A program made the position numbers and the translations under genes. Under the pieces are notes generated by a model, which saw only the letters and a program-made list of their open reading frames with translations, was not told where the DNA came from and searched no databases. From Raphanus sativus (Eukaryota > Streptophyta > Magnoliopsida > Brassicales > Brassicaceae): a stretch of 64,000 bases of DNA. The DNA is taken from contig NC_079516.1 in NCBI RefSeq assembly GCF_000801105.2, forward strand, positions 42,636,908 to 42,700,907, in the 5' to 3' direction. Shown in pieces: positions 17,999-28,125 of this stretch (the first letter of the stretch is position 1; the number at the start of each line of letters is the position of its first letter).

Positions 17999-20809
17999 AT
18001 GGAACAAGGAGATCATCAGCAGCAGAAGAAAGAAGAAGAGGCTTTGCCTCCAGGTTTCAGGTTTCATCCAACGGATGAGGAGCTAATCTCGTATTACTTG
18101 GTTAATAAGATCGCTGATCAAAACTTCACGGGAAAAGCAATCGCCGATGTTGATCTCAACAAGTCCGAGCCTTGGGAGCTTCCTGGTATGTTAATTACTC
18201 TTTTTTTTTAATTCTCACACACACAAAAGATCACCTGTCTTTTTTTTATCAACAAGATCACCTGTCTATATTGATATATATCTTTGATTTTTTTCAAACT
18301 AGGTAAGACCAAGTTTTGTTTGGTTGAAAAATATCCAGACTATACATATGTATATATTCATGTATATACTATGTGTATTCCACTTTAAGCATATGATATA
18401 TACATATATACATGATGCGAGACGTAAGTTTATTTAATAAGTCGTGTAGTGTTATAAGAAATTGCGATATGTGTATGGATCTGTACGTATATGTATATAC
18501 TATTTACACATGCATATGTATTGATATATAGCTGACAACCTAATGCTTATGCATGCTAGATGCATGCTAAATGTCAGTCATCTATGCACAGTTTTGAGTA
18601 ATTTCGTTAAAAAAATACTGTAAGCATAAGCATATCTTAAAAATAGATGGAATTTCCTAACAAACTTTAATTACATCAACGGAAGTCCTACATTCACTAC
18701 CGTACGTACGTTAATTTCTCATCTACTCATTGGCTATAAACAAACAATATCATTGTTTCTTTTCTAAGAGCATGGGACCATCTCAATCCCTGAACCCCAA
18801 TTTTGGGGATTCATAACTTTTTTTTTTAATTATATTCGATTTAAAAAAATAAAAAAATAAATTAAACTGACCAATCGCGAATCGACACGTATGCATGGGA
18901 TCCGGAGCACAGTGTAAGAGTTAACTCTTAAACAAGAGGTTTAAGAGGTGAGAGAGTGGGAGTTTTAAAGAAAAAATGGGGTTGGTGGGACCCCATCGCT
19001 AACAAACTCTATTAAAAGTTATGCGATGGAGGTGCTCTGATTAATCCGGTTTTTTATCCGAGGTTCTTAACTCATGATTTAATAGTTTTTTTTACATGTT
19101 TCGTCTTCTCTATTAAAAATTAAGGCCATGTTTATTGCAGGGTTCTTAACTGAGTTTCATAGCGTAATCTCAGAATCGTCTTTTAACTTTAACTAAAAAA
19201 AACTATAAACCGTCTTTTAAGTATCTTATTTAAGAGACGGTTCTTAGGGTTTCTTAGTTAAAGTTAAGAGACGGTTCTTATATTACTCTAAAAACTCTCA
19301 CCCTAAGAACCCTGCAATAAACATGCCATATCTCTTCTTTAAAAGACGATACTTAATTTTTTTTAGTTAAAATCTAAAAAAAATTAAGAACCGTCTCTTA
19401 ACAGAAGTTAAAAATCTCACTTAAAAGACCAGGGTTAATTATGGGCTAAGTTTCTTTGAACAGTACTCATTCATATATATATTCATGGTTACTAAAGCAA
19501 AGCTTATTAATTACTTAGTACTTACTACTTACTACTGAGATGTTATTAAAAATAAATAAAAATAAAGATAAGTTAATAAGCTAATTTGACTCATTACTCA
19601 AAAAGTTTAGTTTTTGTTTGAGTAAATTGTTGATAGAGAAGGCGAAAATGGGAGGAAAAGAATGGTACTTTTTTAGCCTACGCGACCGAAAGTACCCGAC
19701 AGGTGTGAGAACAAACCGGGCGACCAATACAGGATATTGGAAAACCACAGGAAAAGACAAAGAGATACTCAATAGCACAACCTCAGAGTTGGTCGGAATG
19801 AAGAAAACTTTGGTCTTCTACAGAGGAAGAGCTCCTCGTGGGGAGAAGACTAGTTGGGTCATGCATGAATACCGACTTCACTCCAAGTCCTCCTATAGAA
19901 CCTCAAAGGTATATTATTACATCATATATGCCATACTACTTTTCTTATCAAATATACTCATTTTTACCATGATCATGCGAAATTTTATATAAACTCATAT
20001 GCATAGATCTCATGTTTATGACTCAAGTGACTAGATAATCAAGTTTTTGCGCGCTATTTTTATTTATGCACAGTTGCTAAGTTGTATGTTTAGTGTGAAG
20101 ACACAATCCTCATCTTCACACAGTTATTGATATAATTAAGTTAACCCAAGTTAGTTGTTGTGATATGTATGTTACTTTACAATCTAGTAAACGTGGTTAA
20201 TCTAGTGGGATTAGTTTTTACTAAATCACAATTTTGAACCACTTGTTTCATACGAAGAATATACAATCTCAATATTATATTCTCAAATCTTTTTTCCCCC
20301 ATGGTATAATGTAAATGCAGCAAGACGAGTGGGTAGTGTGTAGGGTGTTAAAGAAAGCAGAAGCAACCAAGAAATACATAAGCAACAGTAGCAGCAGCGG
20401 AAGTCATCATCTCCAAAGCCACGCAAGAGCCTCAATACTATCAACCAACAACAATAATCCTAATTACTCATCGGACCTCCTTCAACTTCCAGCACATCTA
20501 CAACCTCACACAAGCCTTAATATCAACCAAACCCTTATGGCTAACGCGGTTCACCTAGCCGAGCTCTCTAGAGTCTTTCGTGCCTCCACAAGCAGTACCA
20601 TGGATGCTCATCAGCAGCTAATGAGCTACAACCACATGCCTGTCTCGGGGCTCAATCTCAACCTTGGTGGTGGATTGGCACAGCCGGCTCCTCCCGCTGT
20701 GTCGCTTGAGGATGTTGTCGCTGTTACCGCTTCATTCAATGGCCAACATGGGTTTGGAAATGTGGAGATGAGCCAGTGCATGGACTTGGATGGATACTGG
20801 CCATCTTAA
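17999..20809 (+). CDS. NAC-domain transcription factor, NAC038/039 type
   Basis: Three exons: 17999-18185, 19637-19908, 20321-20809; 315 residues, GT-AG introns. NAC domain at about 16-165: subdomain [20 protein letters not shown], then [19 protein letters not shown] across intron 1, [38 protein letters not shown] and [11 protein letters not shown]. Intron positions are typical of NAC genes. The C-terminal activation region is Ser/Asn/His-rich, with [10 protein letters not shown], and ends MDLDGYWPS. By length, sequence and neighbours it is the counterpart of Arabidopsis At2g24430, close to CUC2/CUC3, so a nuclear DNA-binding regulator of shoot or organ boundaries is plausible but unproven. 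Intron 1 (1451 bp) is enlarged by MITEs. Confidence 0.95.
18770..19041. mobile_element. Harbinger-like MITE in NAC intron 1
   Basis: Left end agagcatgggaccatctc and right end gcgatggaggtgctctg are imperfect inverted repeats of the AGAGCA(N)CCATC type common in plant MITEs. The interior includes gacccc/gtgggaccccat and AT-rich parts. Boundaries are approximate; no clear duplication. Confidence 0.5.
19124..19327. mobile_element. Foldback MITE in NAC intron 1
   Basis: Ends ggccatgtttattgcagggt and accctgcaataaacatgcc are inverted repeats; inside, aagagacggttcttagggtt and related blocks repeat in both orientations. A further half-copy (aattaagaaccgtctcttaa) follows to about 19440, giving a nested cluster. 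Confidence 0.75.
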
Positions 20810-21733
20810 TAATTAGGAGCTATCACTTTAAATTATGGGCTTTTCTTTTGTTGGTCTGAATAAGAAAGCCGTATACTGGCTTGTTATACCTTTTGTTTTT
20901 GTTTATATTGCATTTTTTGGCTGTTCAAAGGAAAAAAATTAAGAACCAAAGACTAATCAAACCAATGACGGTCTGGCTTTGACAACAAATTCTTTTCTTA
21001 CACATAAAAGAGCTGTGTAAATTTTCTCTTTTTTTTTTTTCATTTTAGTTACCATCAAAATCACCTAGCCCAAAATTGGTACTAGTACGTGAAGTTTGAG
21101 AGATTGCTCTCGCCATTTAGAACGGTTGATAATATTAACACATAATAATGTTTACGTTCATAATATTCATATGAAAAACAAATAGATTCATACTGTGCTG
21201 TGCAAGTTCAAAATGTTTCTTTAACACAATGTTTTTCTGGAACGCTTTATATGCATTTGATATCTACGTTTACAAACAGAAACTTTTTGTTTAAAATACA
21301 AACGCAACAGCAATATGAAAAAAAACGAGTGATAGCTTTTAAAAGAGTAAATATAGCAAGTCCCAAATCCATCCACATGAATTACAAACTACACAAACCA
21401 AGCCTTTAATTTACTCCTGAGATATGTCTAACCTTCTCTGTATAAAAAGACTGAAAACTTTACTCCAAAAGGGAGTAAAGAAACACTTTTGCACAGAGAG
21501 CTTCAACAGAAAAAAAAAACATACATAACACAAAAACGCTTTGATATCTCTAACATGGACTGTTTAGACAACATATGCCTGTTGCTGAGACACAAAGAGC
21601 CCGCATCAAAACCCTGCCAATAACCTGCAATAATACAGAGACAGATCAGAGAAATAAGCAGAAAGTAATTAAGCAGAAAGTAAATACGTACCACCAATAC
21701 GGTCACAGTGGAAACAGTACAAAACATGTAACT
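20810..21733. other. Convergent 3' flanks of NAC and coiled-coil genes
   Basis: 3' UTR-type and AT-rich sequence between two convergent stops; no gene recognised. Confidence 0.45.
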
Positions 21734-24182
21734 TCACTTGTCAATAGGAGCCCTTTTGGCCTTACGACGACCATGATGATGAGTTTGTCGAGTAGGCTTC
21801 TTCGTCTTTGTGCTGCAACCAACATACAACAAACAAACTAACTAAATTTCATTTGGAGGATTGCACTTTAAAAGTTAAACTAATATTAACATCTTATAAT
21901 TTAATGCGTTTGTTATAAAAAAGACTTGCCGGAAGAGAGAACAGAGGAATCTGTAAACTATGAAGATGGGTAACGCCAACAAAGCAGATGCCTACAGTGA
22001 AAAGTTTTTCAATTTGTAAGTTAAGTGAGGAAACAAATCAAGAATCATGTTTGTATCTTAAGATTACAAGACCAGAAAACATACTGCAAACCAAATGAAC
22101 TCTTTGGTGGCAAAAGGTGCCGTCAACTCATGGCTCTTCAGTTTACTTTCGACATTGGCTTGAACCTTTTAAGATATATAAAGTTATTATAAACTTAGAA
22201 AAGCGAACATAATTTGGCACTGTTCATATCTGGAATGTCTATATATATCATTAATACAGTGCCATTGATTCTGACCTGATTGTGATATGTTGTAGCAGAT
22301 TTAAGAAACTCTTTGTAGTAGTGAATAGCCTTCTTTGTGTAAGGCTTCATGGTAGCTCTAGCCTTATCAACATGTGGCTTTGTGGCCGAGGCCACTTGAT
22401 CAACATATGGCTTGCTAAACTTTTTAGCCTCCTGGAGATTACCATAAACCAATAAAACAGATAATTTCATCAATCAATAAAGCTGAAAGATTAGTAACCC
22501 ATGTAAAATATATAAAAGTAAATACTTCACCTGGTAATAGGGATCTACATGTGCTTGAAACTTGACAATATGTGGAGTAACTGCATTCTTGGAAGCATGG
22601 TAAGCCTCTTTCGCTTTAGTAGATAGTGTCTGCACGTGTGGCTCGACATGCGTCTTGACAGTATCTTTTATGGCTGGAATATATTTCTGCAAAAAAGTAG
22701 AATTTCATAAGAGCCTCACTCATCTGAGTAATAAAGTACATCCGCCTGCTAAGTTTTTCTTACAGTTTTAACATTAACCATGTGTGGTTCAGCCCACTTT
22801 ACAGCTTGACTCTTCGCTTGCGTCACCTGTTATACAATCAAAACTTAGTTAGGCATATAAGTTTGCTGACGGATAATAGAAACAGTACCTTTTGTGTTAC
22901 TGTATCCAGAACCGGCTTCCCGTGGGCATCCCAATGTGGCCTAGCAACAGTATGGAAATGAACCCAGTGTACAGCAAGCCAATGGGGAAGCCACGAGGCA
23001 TGAACCTGGTCAAATAAAACAATCCAAGTTCTCAACCTTCCTTCTCAAAAATTTAACGAACAAGGAAACATCCTCATCCTTTTATTATTATTATTATTTA
23101 CCTCCTGGAGTTCCCTAGCCTTTGTGGCTGCTTCATGCCTCATCCGTAACATTTCTTCCTATTTATTTTTTTTATTTTCATAAATAGTCAAAAGTCAGAA
23201 ACAGAGGAAGATAAACTTCGATCCAAGAGCATCTATCATACCTCGGAGATTTTAAGAGCACGCTCAAGTTTTCGTATTTTGTTCTTCTGCTCTTCCTTTG
23301 TCTTGTGAAGCTGCACAACTCTCTTGTTAATAATGTGACTCGCAATCAAAACGCATATACCATCTATCTATCTATCTATCAAGAAACTGGGATAATGATA
23401 ATAGCGTGCGTCAAGAGAAAGTAAAGAAGATACTTTATCCAGTCTGGAGTTCAATTCGGTTAGCTTTTTCTCGGCTTCACTAGTCCGAGCTTCAGTAGAA
23501 GCTTTCTCCTTGTTCTTTTGCTCCAGAAAGTTCTTAAGTACCTCTACCTGAATGCAAGCAGGTACAGTACCACCAGTGAGTTTACAGGGAAACAAAGAGG
23601 ATGAGTCCTGAAACAGAGATCTCTCACCTGTTTCTCTAATTCAGTAGCTCGTGCTTGAGCTTTTTCCAACAGTTGCACAGAATCTTCTGATGAACCCTTT
23701 TCCTGTAGAGTAGACAAAATAGAACTCCAAAATTTTGATCTAAAGATAGCTCTATATAAAAATTATGGAAGCAAATTAAAAGTGAGAGAGTATGAGAAGC
23801 AGAGACCCTAAGTGAGGAAAGCTCAGTCTCCAAGGAAGAAAGCTTGTCTTGTCTCTCTTTGAGAAGTTTCTCCTTTTCAGTTACTGACTCCTCTCTCTCT
23901 TTAAGTTGTCTGCTTTTCTCATCAACTTGGGATTCTTCAGGAAACCAAACACAAACACAAATCAAACTGACCATGAGAATCTTGTTAATTAAAATAGAAA
24001 TTAAGATTCTGAGAGAAAGAATGGAAACCCTAACCAAGGGCATGGATTTTAGCATGAAGCTGTTCCAACTCAATCTCAGAAGCGGATCCAGGGGTTGTCG
24101 GTTCTTCCTCGGAAAAGACACCGGTCGTGAGGAGAACCAAGGCCAATAGTAGTGACAGAGCCACCACCTTCCCGACCGCCAT
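21734..24182 (-). CDS. ER-targeted coiled-coil membrane protein (At2g24420 type)
   Basis: Thirteen exons: 24182-24035, 23934-23807, 23702-23628, 23547-23434, 23310-23242, 23158-23102, 23005-22889, 22826-22764, 22686-22531, 22431-22276, 22165-22085, 21991-21930, 21812-21734; 434 residues. Residues 1-23 are a signal peptide or anchor ([19 protein letters not shown]). About 35-235 is a heptad-rich, Glu/Lys-rich coiled coil. About 236-370 carries repeated His-bearing helices ([23 protein letters not shown]). A hydrophobic segment lies at about 381-408 ([14 protein letters not shown]), then a short Lys/Arg/His-rich tail. Arabidopsis calls this family DNA repair ATPase-related or myosin-heavy-chain-like, but no ATPase motif is visible, so the name should not be trusted. 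An ER/nuclear-envelope membrane protein is inferred. The last intron uses a GC donor. Confidence 0.9.
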
Positions 24183-25119
24183 GTCTGAAACTCTTTTGAG
24201 TGAGTAAACGAAAACAGAGAGAGAGAGAGAGATAGTATGATGATCGTAGCCCGGAGAAGAGATTTCCCCGACAATATATTGTCGATTGATTAGAGAATGA
24301 GGAAAAGAGGACAAAAGACGCGAATGTGAAATGTGGTTTCGTGGCTAACACGTGGCAGCTTTTTATGATTTTGTTTATTTACTATCATCATCAAACTGAA
24401 ATTACTAATTAAGACATTGCTTTTTCTTTTTTATTTGGTCAACTAATTAAGACATTGTTAAGTTCCACACGGCTCAAGAGTTTAGGGTAGGTGGTACAGA
24501 CCGTACATGGGAAACCCAAATACTGTTGGGAGATGATTATTCATGATTATTTATTGAATTATTTACACCACAATACAGTTCTTAGTTTTTAATTACAAAA
24601 TAGAGCACTTGTTGCTACCAAGGTAGTTTATTGTAACAGCTTCCACTTTTTTTTAACGAGCTGGTCACACTATAACATAATAACATAAAGCGCTAACTTA
24701 TTTGACTAACTAAATATATTGTATTAGCGGGAACTTCTCTCAACCACTCATCTTTATTTAGATGGACGGTCTAGATTCTTTCTCCATTTGTTGACAAGAC
24801 TGATATCTACTAATTCCCAACCATCAGATTATTTTATCTACACCACTCACTGACGGCCCAGATTTTCTGGGTTTTATTATCTCACTGCTACTTTTCAACT
24901 TTTGTTATTTTCCTCATTCTTTCAAAAAACAAAAGAACCGAAATACATCAAATTCACTCGGACGCTCTGCTGCTACAATACCATATATCTCTGTGTACTA
25001 CAGACGGACGCACATGTGGACATTAAGGCGGAGTACATGTGTACAATAACTGTGTCCATATGTATATTTAGTTCACATGGACACCGTTAGTGTACACTGT
25101 TGTGGTCTAGACTAAAGTA
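24183..25119. other. Upstream region of coiled-coil gene and intergenic DNA
   Basis: A (ga)n leader tract (agagagagagagagat) lies at 24217-24232, a common plant 5' UTR feature. Beyond it the DNA is AT-rich with no gene seen. tggtcaactaattaagacatt near 24440 repeats part of 24407-24418. Confidence 0.45.
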
Positions 25120-25985
25120 CACACGTACACCGGACTATTGTCCACATAAGCACATTGCACTTTTCGTGCCGCACATCTGTACACTGGTTTATTGTCCACA
25201 AACACAAAAAAAAAAAAAAAAATAATGGATATAAGTTTACGTTTACGTTTTCAAAAGTTCCAAGTTCCTATGCTTAGTGTACACATGTAGAAGATCATAT
25301 AGGTGTGCAGATGAACATGTACACTGATTTATTGTCCATGTGGAAGATCATATTACACATGTACACTGGTTTATTGTCCACAAGTGCACATGTAACTTTA
25401 AAAAAAAAAGGTACAAGTAAACATGTGTGCACATGTGCGTACTGTTGTCACATATCCTGTGCATTTGTGCACAATCTGTATACACTGAGTATAGGCCCAC
25501 CGAACTTTTTAGATAGAATGCTCCATGTGTAAGCTCAACGAACTTTTTAATGGTTGTGTAGCATATACCAGTGTACAATAGTATTTTTTCATATGTCAAC
25601 AGTTATTATACATTTTTTTCAAATGTACACTTGTTTATTGTCCACATATACACATCGAGCTTTTGTTAAAAACAACAGTGTACACGTAAACGTGTACAAC
25701 CTGTGCGTACTATTGTCAAATGTCGTGTGCATTTGTGCACAATCTTTATACACTGAGTATAGATCCATCGAACTTTTTAATGGTTGGGTAGTATATGCCA
25801 GTGTACACTTGTATATCTTGTACTAATATACACATTTATTGTACACAAGTACTCTAGTATGTGCTAAGCATGTACACTGGTTTATTGTCTACATATGCAC
25901 ATGAATCTTTTTCGTTGTAGTGGTTACATGAACACTCATATGCACATGTACACTGGTTTATTGTCCACATGTACTTTAGTATATG
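25120..25985 (+). repeat. Cluster of a dispersed ~23-bp motif, partly in a ~265-bp duplication
   Basis: The motif TGTACACTGGTTTATTGTCC (then ACA) or a close variant occurs at about 25125, 25179, 25319, 25360, 25624, 25870 and 25946. Two segments around 25440-25590 and 25700-25810 are duplicates (gtgcatttgtgcacaatct, ctgagtata, cgaactttttaatggttg). The region is rich in gtgcacat/gtacac palindromes. It directly adjoins a transposon-like coding fragment, so these may be subterminal transposase-binding repeats (inference). Confidence 0.75.
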
Positions 25986-26299
25986 TTGCACATGTACAAA
26001 ACACGACGACAACAGCACCAACATCTCCGGAGTCCTTTTAAGCGCGTCCCTAATCCTCAGAAGGAAATCCGCCGTAGAGTATATGTTTGTCCTCTCGCTG
26101 GAAAAACGATCAGTTGCAAAGAGACGTTGAGGCAACAAAGCCTTCACATCCTCGACACCGGAATCCGTCGCATCAACCACCAAAAAAACCCTAAATTAAA
26201 CAAAGCTCCGACGCGTTTCCTAATTTAGAATCACAAACGCAAAAACTAACCTTGTTGTCTCCCCTTCTCACGACTGCTACGAGTTCTCGCCATCGTGAA
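25986..26299 (-). pseudogene. Possible DUF1985-like transposon gene fragment
   Basis: A minus-strand start MARTRSSREKGRQQG (from 26297) meets a GT donor. A second open block at about 26183-25990 reads DSGVEDVKALLPQRLFATDR, SERTNIYSTADFLLRIRDAL and LLSSCF. This resembles, from memory, the N-terminal part of DUF1985 proteins carried by ULP1-containing Mutator-like elements of Brassicaceae (LPPRLF..; NIYS; SCFGKLF). The frame then runs into the repeat motif at 25985. It is a fragment only. Confidence 0.45.
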
Positions 26300-26469
26300 A
26301 CGCACACGTCGGCCGCCGTCTGTTTTTGACACCGGAACAAACAACGATTTGGTCAACAAAAATCTCTCTCTCAAGTTTTCCCCTAAAAGCCTCGGTTTCG
26401 CCAACTGAAAATAATGGTAAAAATGAACAATAAAGAAAATAAAAGGTCTAACAAAACCGTTCATTAATT

Positions 26470-27812
26470 AAAACGAGTTAATAGTGTCATCGGCTCGACC
26501 AACTTTTCGAAATTTAAAAATCAAATATTCAGTTATGAAACTCAACCAGAAAAAATAAGAAGTCGCGCTGGTTAGAAATTAGTTAAGGGTATATTGAGTC
26601 TTTTCACACCTAAACTATCCCACCCGGTTAAACTGTCTTCTCCTGTAATAAAAAGACAGAAACTGTCTTAGGATGAAAATAACTCTTATTTATTTATGGG
26701 ATATAATTTTGTTTTGGTTGTCAACCTTGTGTTTAAACAGTGTCACGACGACTCCTTTCAGCGCCTCTTTTAACATCCAAATCAAATTAGACCTACACAA
26801 CCAGTCCATTGTATGCGCTAAGTATATTAAAATTCATTCAAAGGCTTGGTTTAGTTATTATCGAAGTTCTTCACATTTCTAAAATTTAGTAGGACTTGTA
26901 TAAAACTATTATATTATATTATATATATATATATATATAGTTAATTCAATAATTGACGATAGCCAGTTTTAAATTGTAATTAAGTTCATAAAGCTTTTCA
27001 AACCTCGATTACAAATTCGTTTTGATTTAAATTTGTTTGATCGTAATTGATTTGATCTGTAAAGTATATAAAAGAATTCAAGATAAAGTGTTGAAGTTAT
27101 GGAAGACTAAATATAAGTAATATAGTCAGAGTAGATTAACTTAGTCATTTCAATTATTTTTGAATTAAGTTTATGGAGTTTAGCATATTATTTTGAGCAA
27201 AATGAGAAAATTACATATCAGCAAATCCAATATAATATTTTTCACATCGTTGGCAATCAGACAGAGATACATTGTTAGGATATAAATCTGAAAGATGTAA
27301 TAGTGTTTCCAAAGACAAAGCTCCAATGAAAAAAAAGGTTTACTATGAAGTGAAAGATTTTTTTTTTCTCAGACCAAGGGTTTAACCATTTGAATTAGCT
27401 GCTCTGTTTAAAAGAGTTGATAACTATGGTAAACGATGATAAACCACATCAGCTTCAAAAAGCTTGTAATAAACAAACACACACATGAATTCTAATAAGA
27501 TTTGGGATCAAGTTTTTGGTTTATTTTGGTTGTGTTTGCTTACCACCGTGAGACTTATGTGTTATCCTCAGTTCGTACTCTGTGGTTAGATTACAAATTG
27601 GTCTGTGTTTGAATTGATAATTGAACAATTAAGTTTATCAATCAGAAATTTTTTAGTTTAGATCTTTAACAAAAAAAAACATGCATTTAGATATGAAATC
27701 AAAAGAGGAATGTTGCAGAGCAGATGAATTGAACCAGATCATTATGTTAAACTTAAGAATAAAAAAATGAAGTGATAACATTATGTTAAGCTTAAGAATG
27801 AAAAACTTTAAT
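26470..27812. other. AT-rich intergenic region
   Basis: No gene supported. A (ta)n microsatellite lies at about 26905-26939. Confidence 0.5.
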
Positions 27813-27885
27813 CGACTCTGCTGGGGATCGAACCCAGAATCTCTGGTTTCGTAGACCAGCGCCTTATCCATTGGGCCACAGAGTC
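27813..27885 (-). tRNA. tRNA-Arg (ACG)
   Basis: 73-nt cloverleaf on the minus strand: acceptor GACTCTG/CAGAGTC, discriminator G, anticodon arm CTGGT CTACGAA ACCAG with anticodon ACG, T-arm CTGGGTTCGATCCCCAG. Boxes A (TGGCCCAATGGATAAGG) and B are intact. caacaa lies just upstream (27886-27893 complement). The 3' side continues attaaagtttttc with a T5 run about 8 nt downstream. No intron. Confidence 0.97.
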
Positions 27886-28125
27886 GTTGTTGTTCATTGG
27901 GTACGTAAAATAAATTTAATTAATTAGATATTCAAATACATTAAAATGAAGGAAAACTAATTTTTTTTTTTTTTTTGAATTGAATGTTAAATTTAATTCA
28001 AAAGAAAAATACCTTGTTACAACTATGTGTGTACTTTTATAAACTTGCTGTAAAAGAAAACAAAAGCAGTAAAAGAAATCAAGAAAAAGACTCTGTTTTT
28101 CCATCTATTTGCTTCAAAACTGCTT

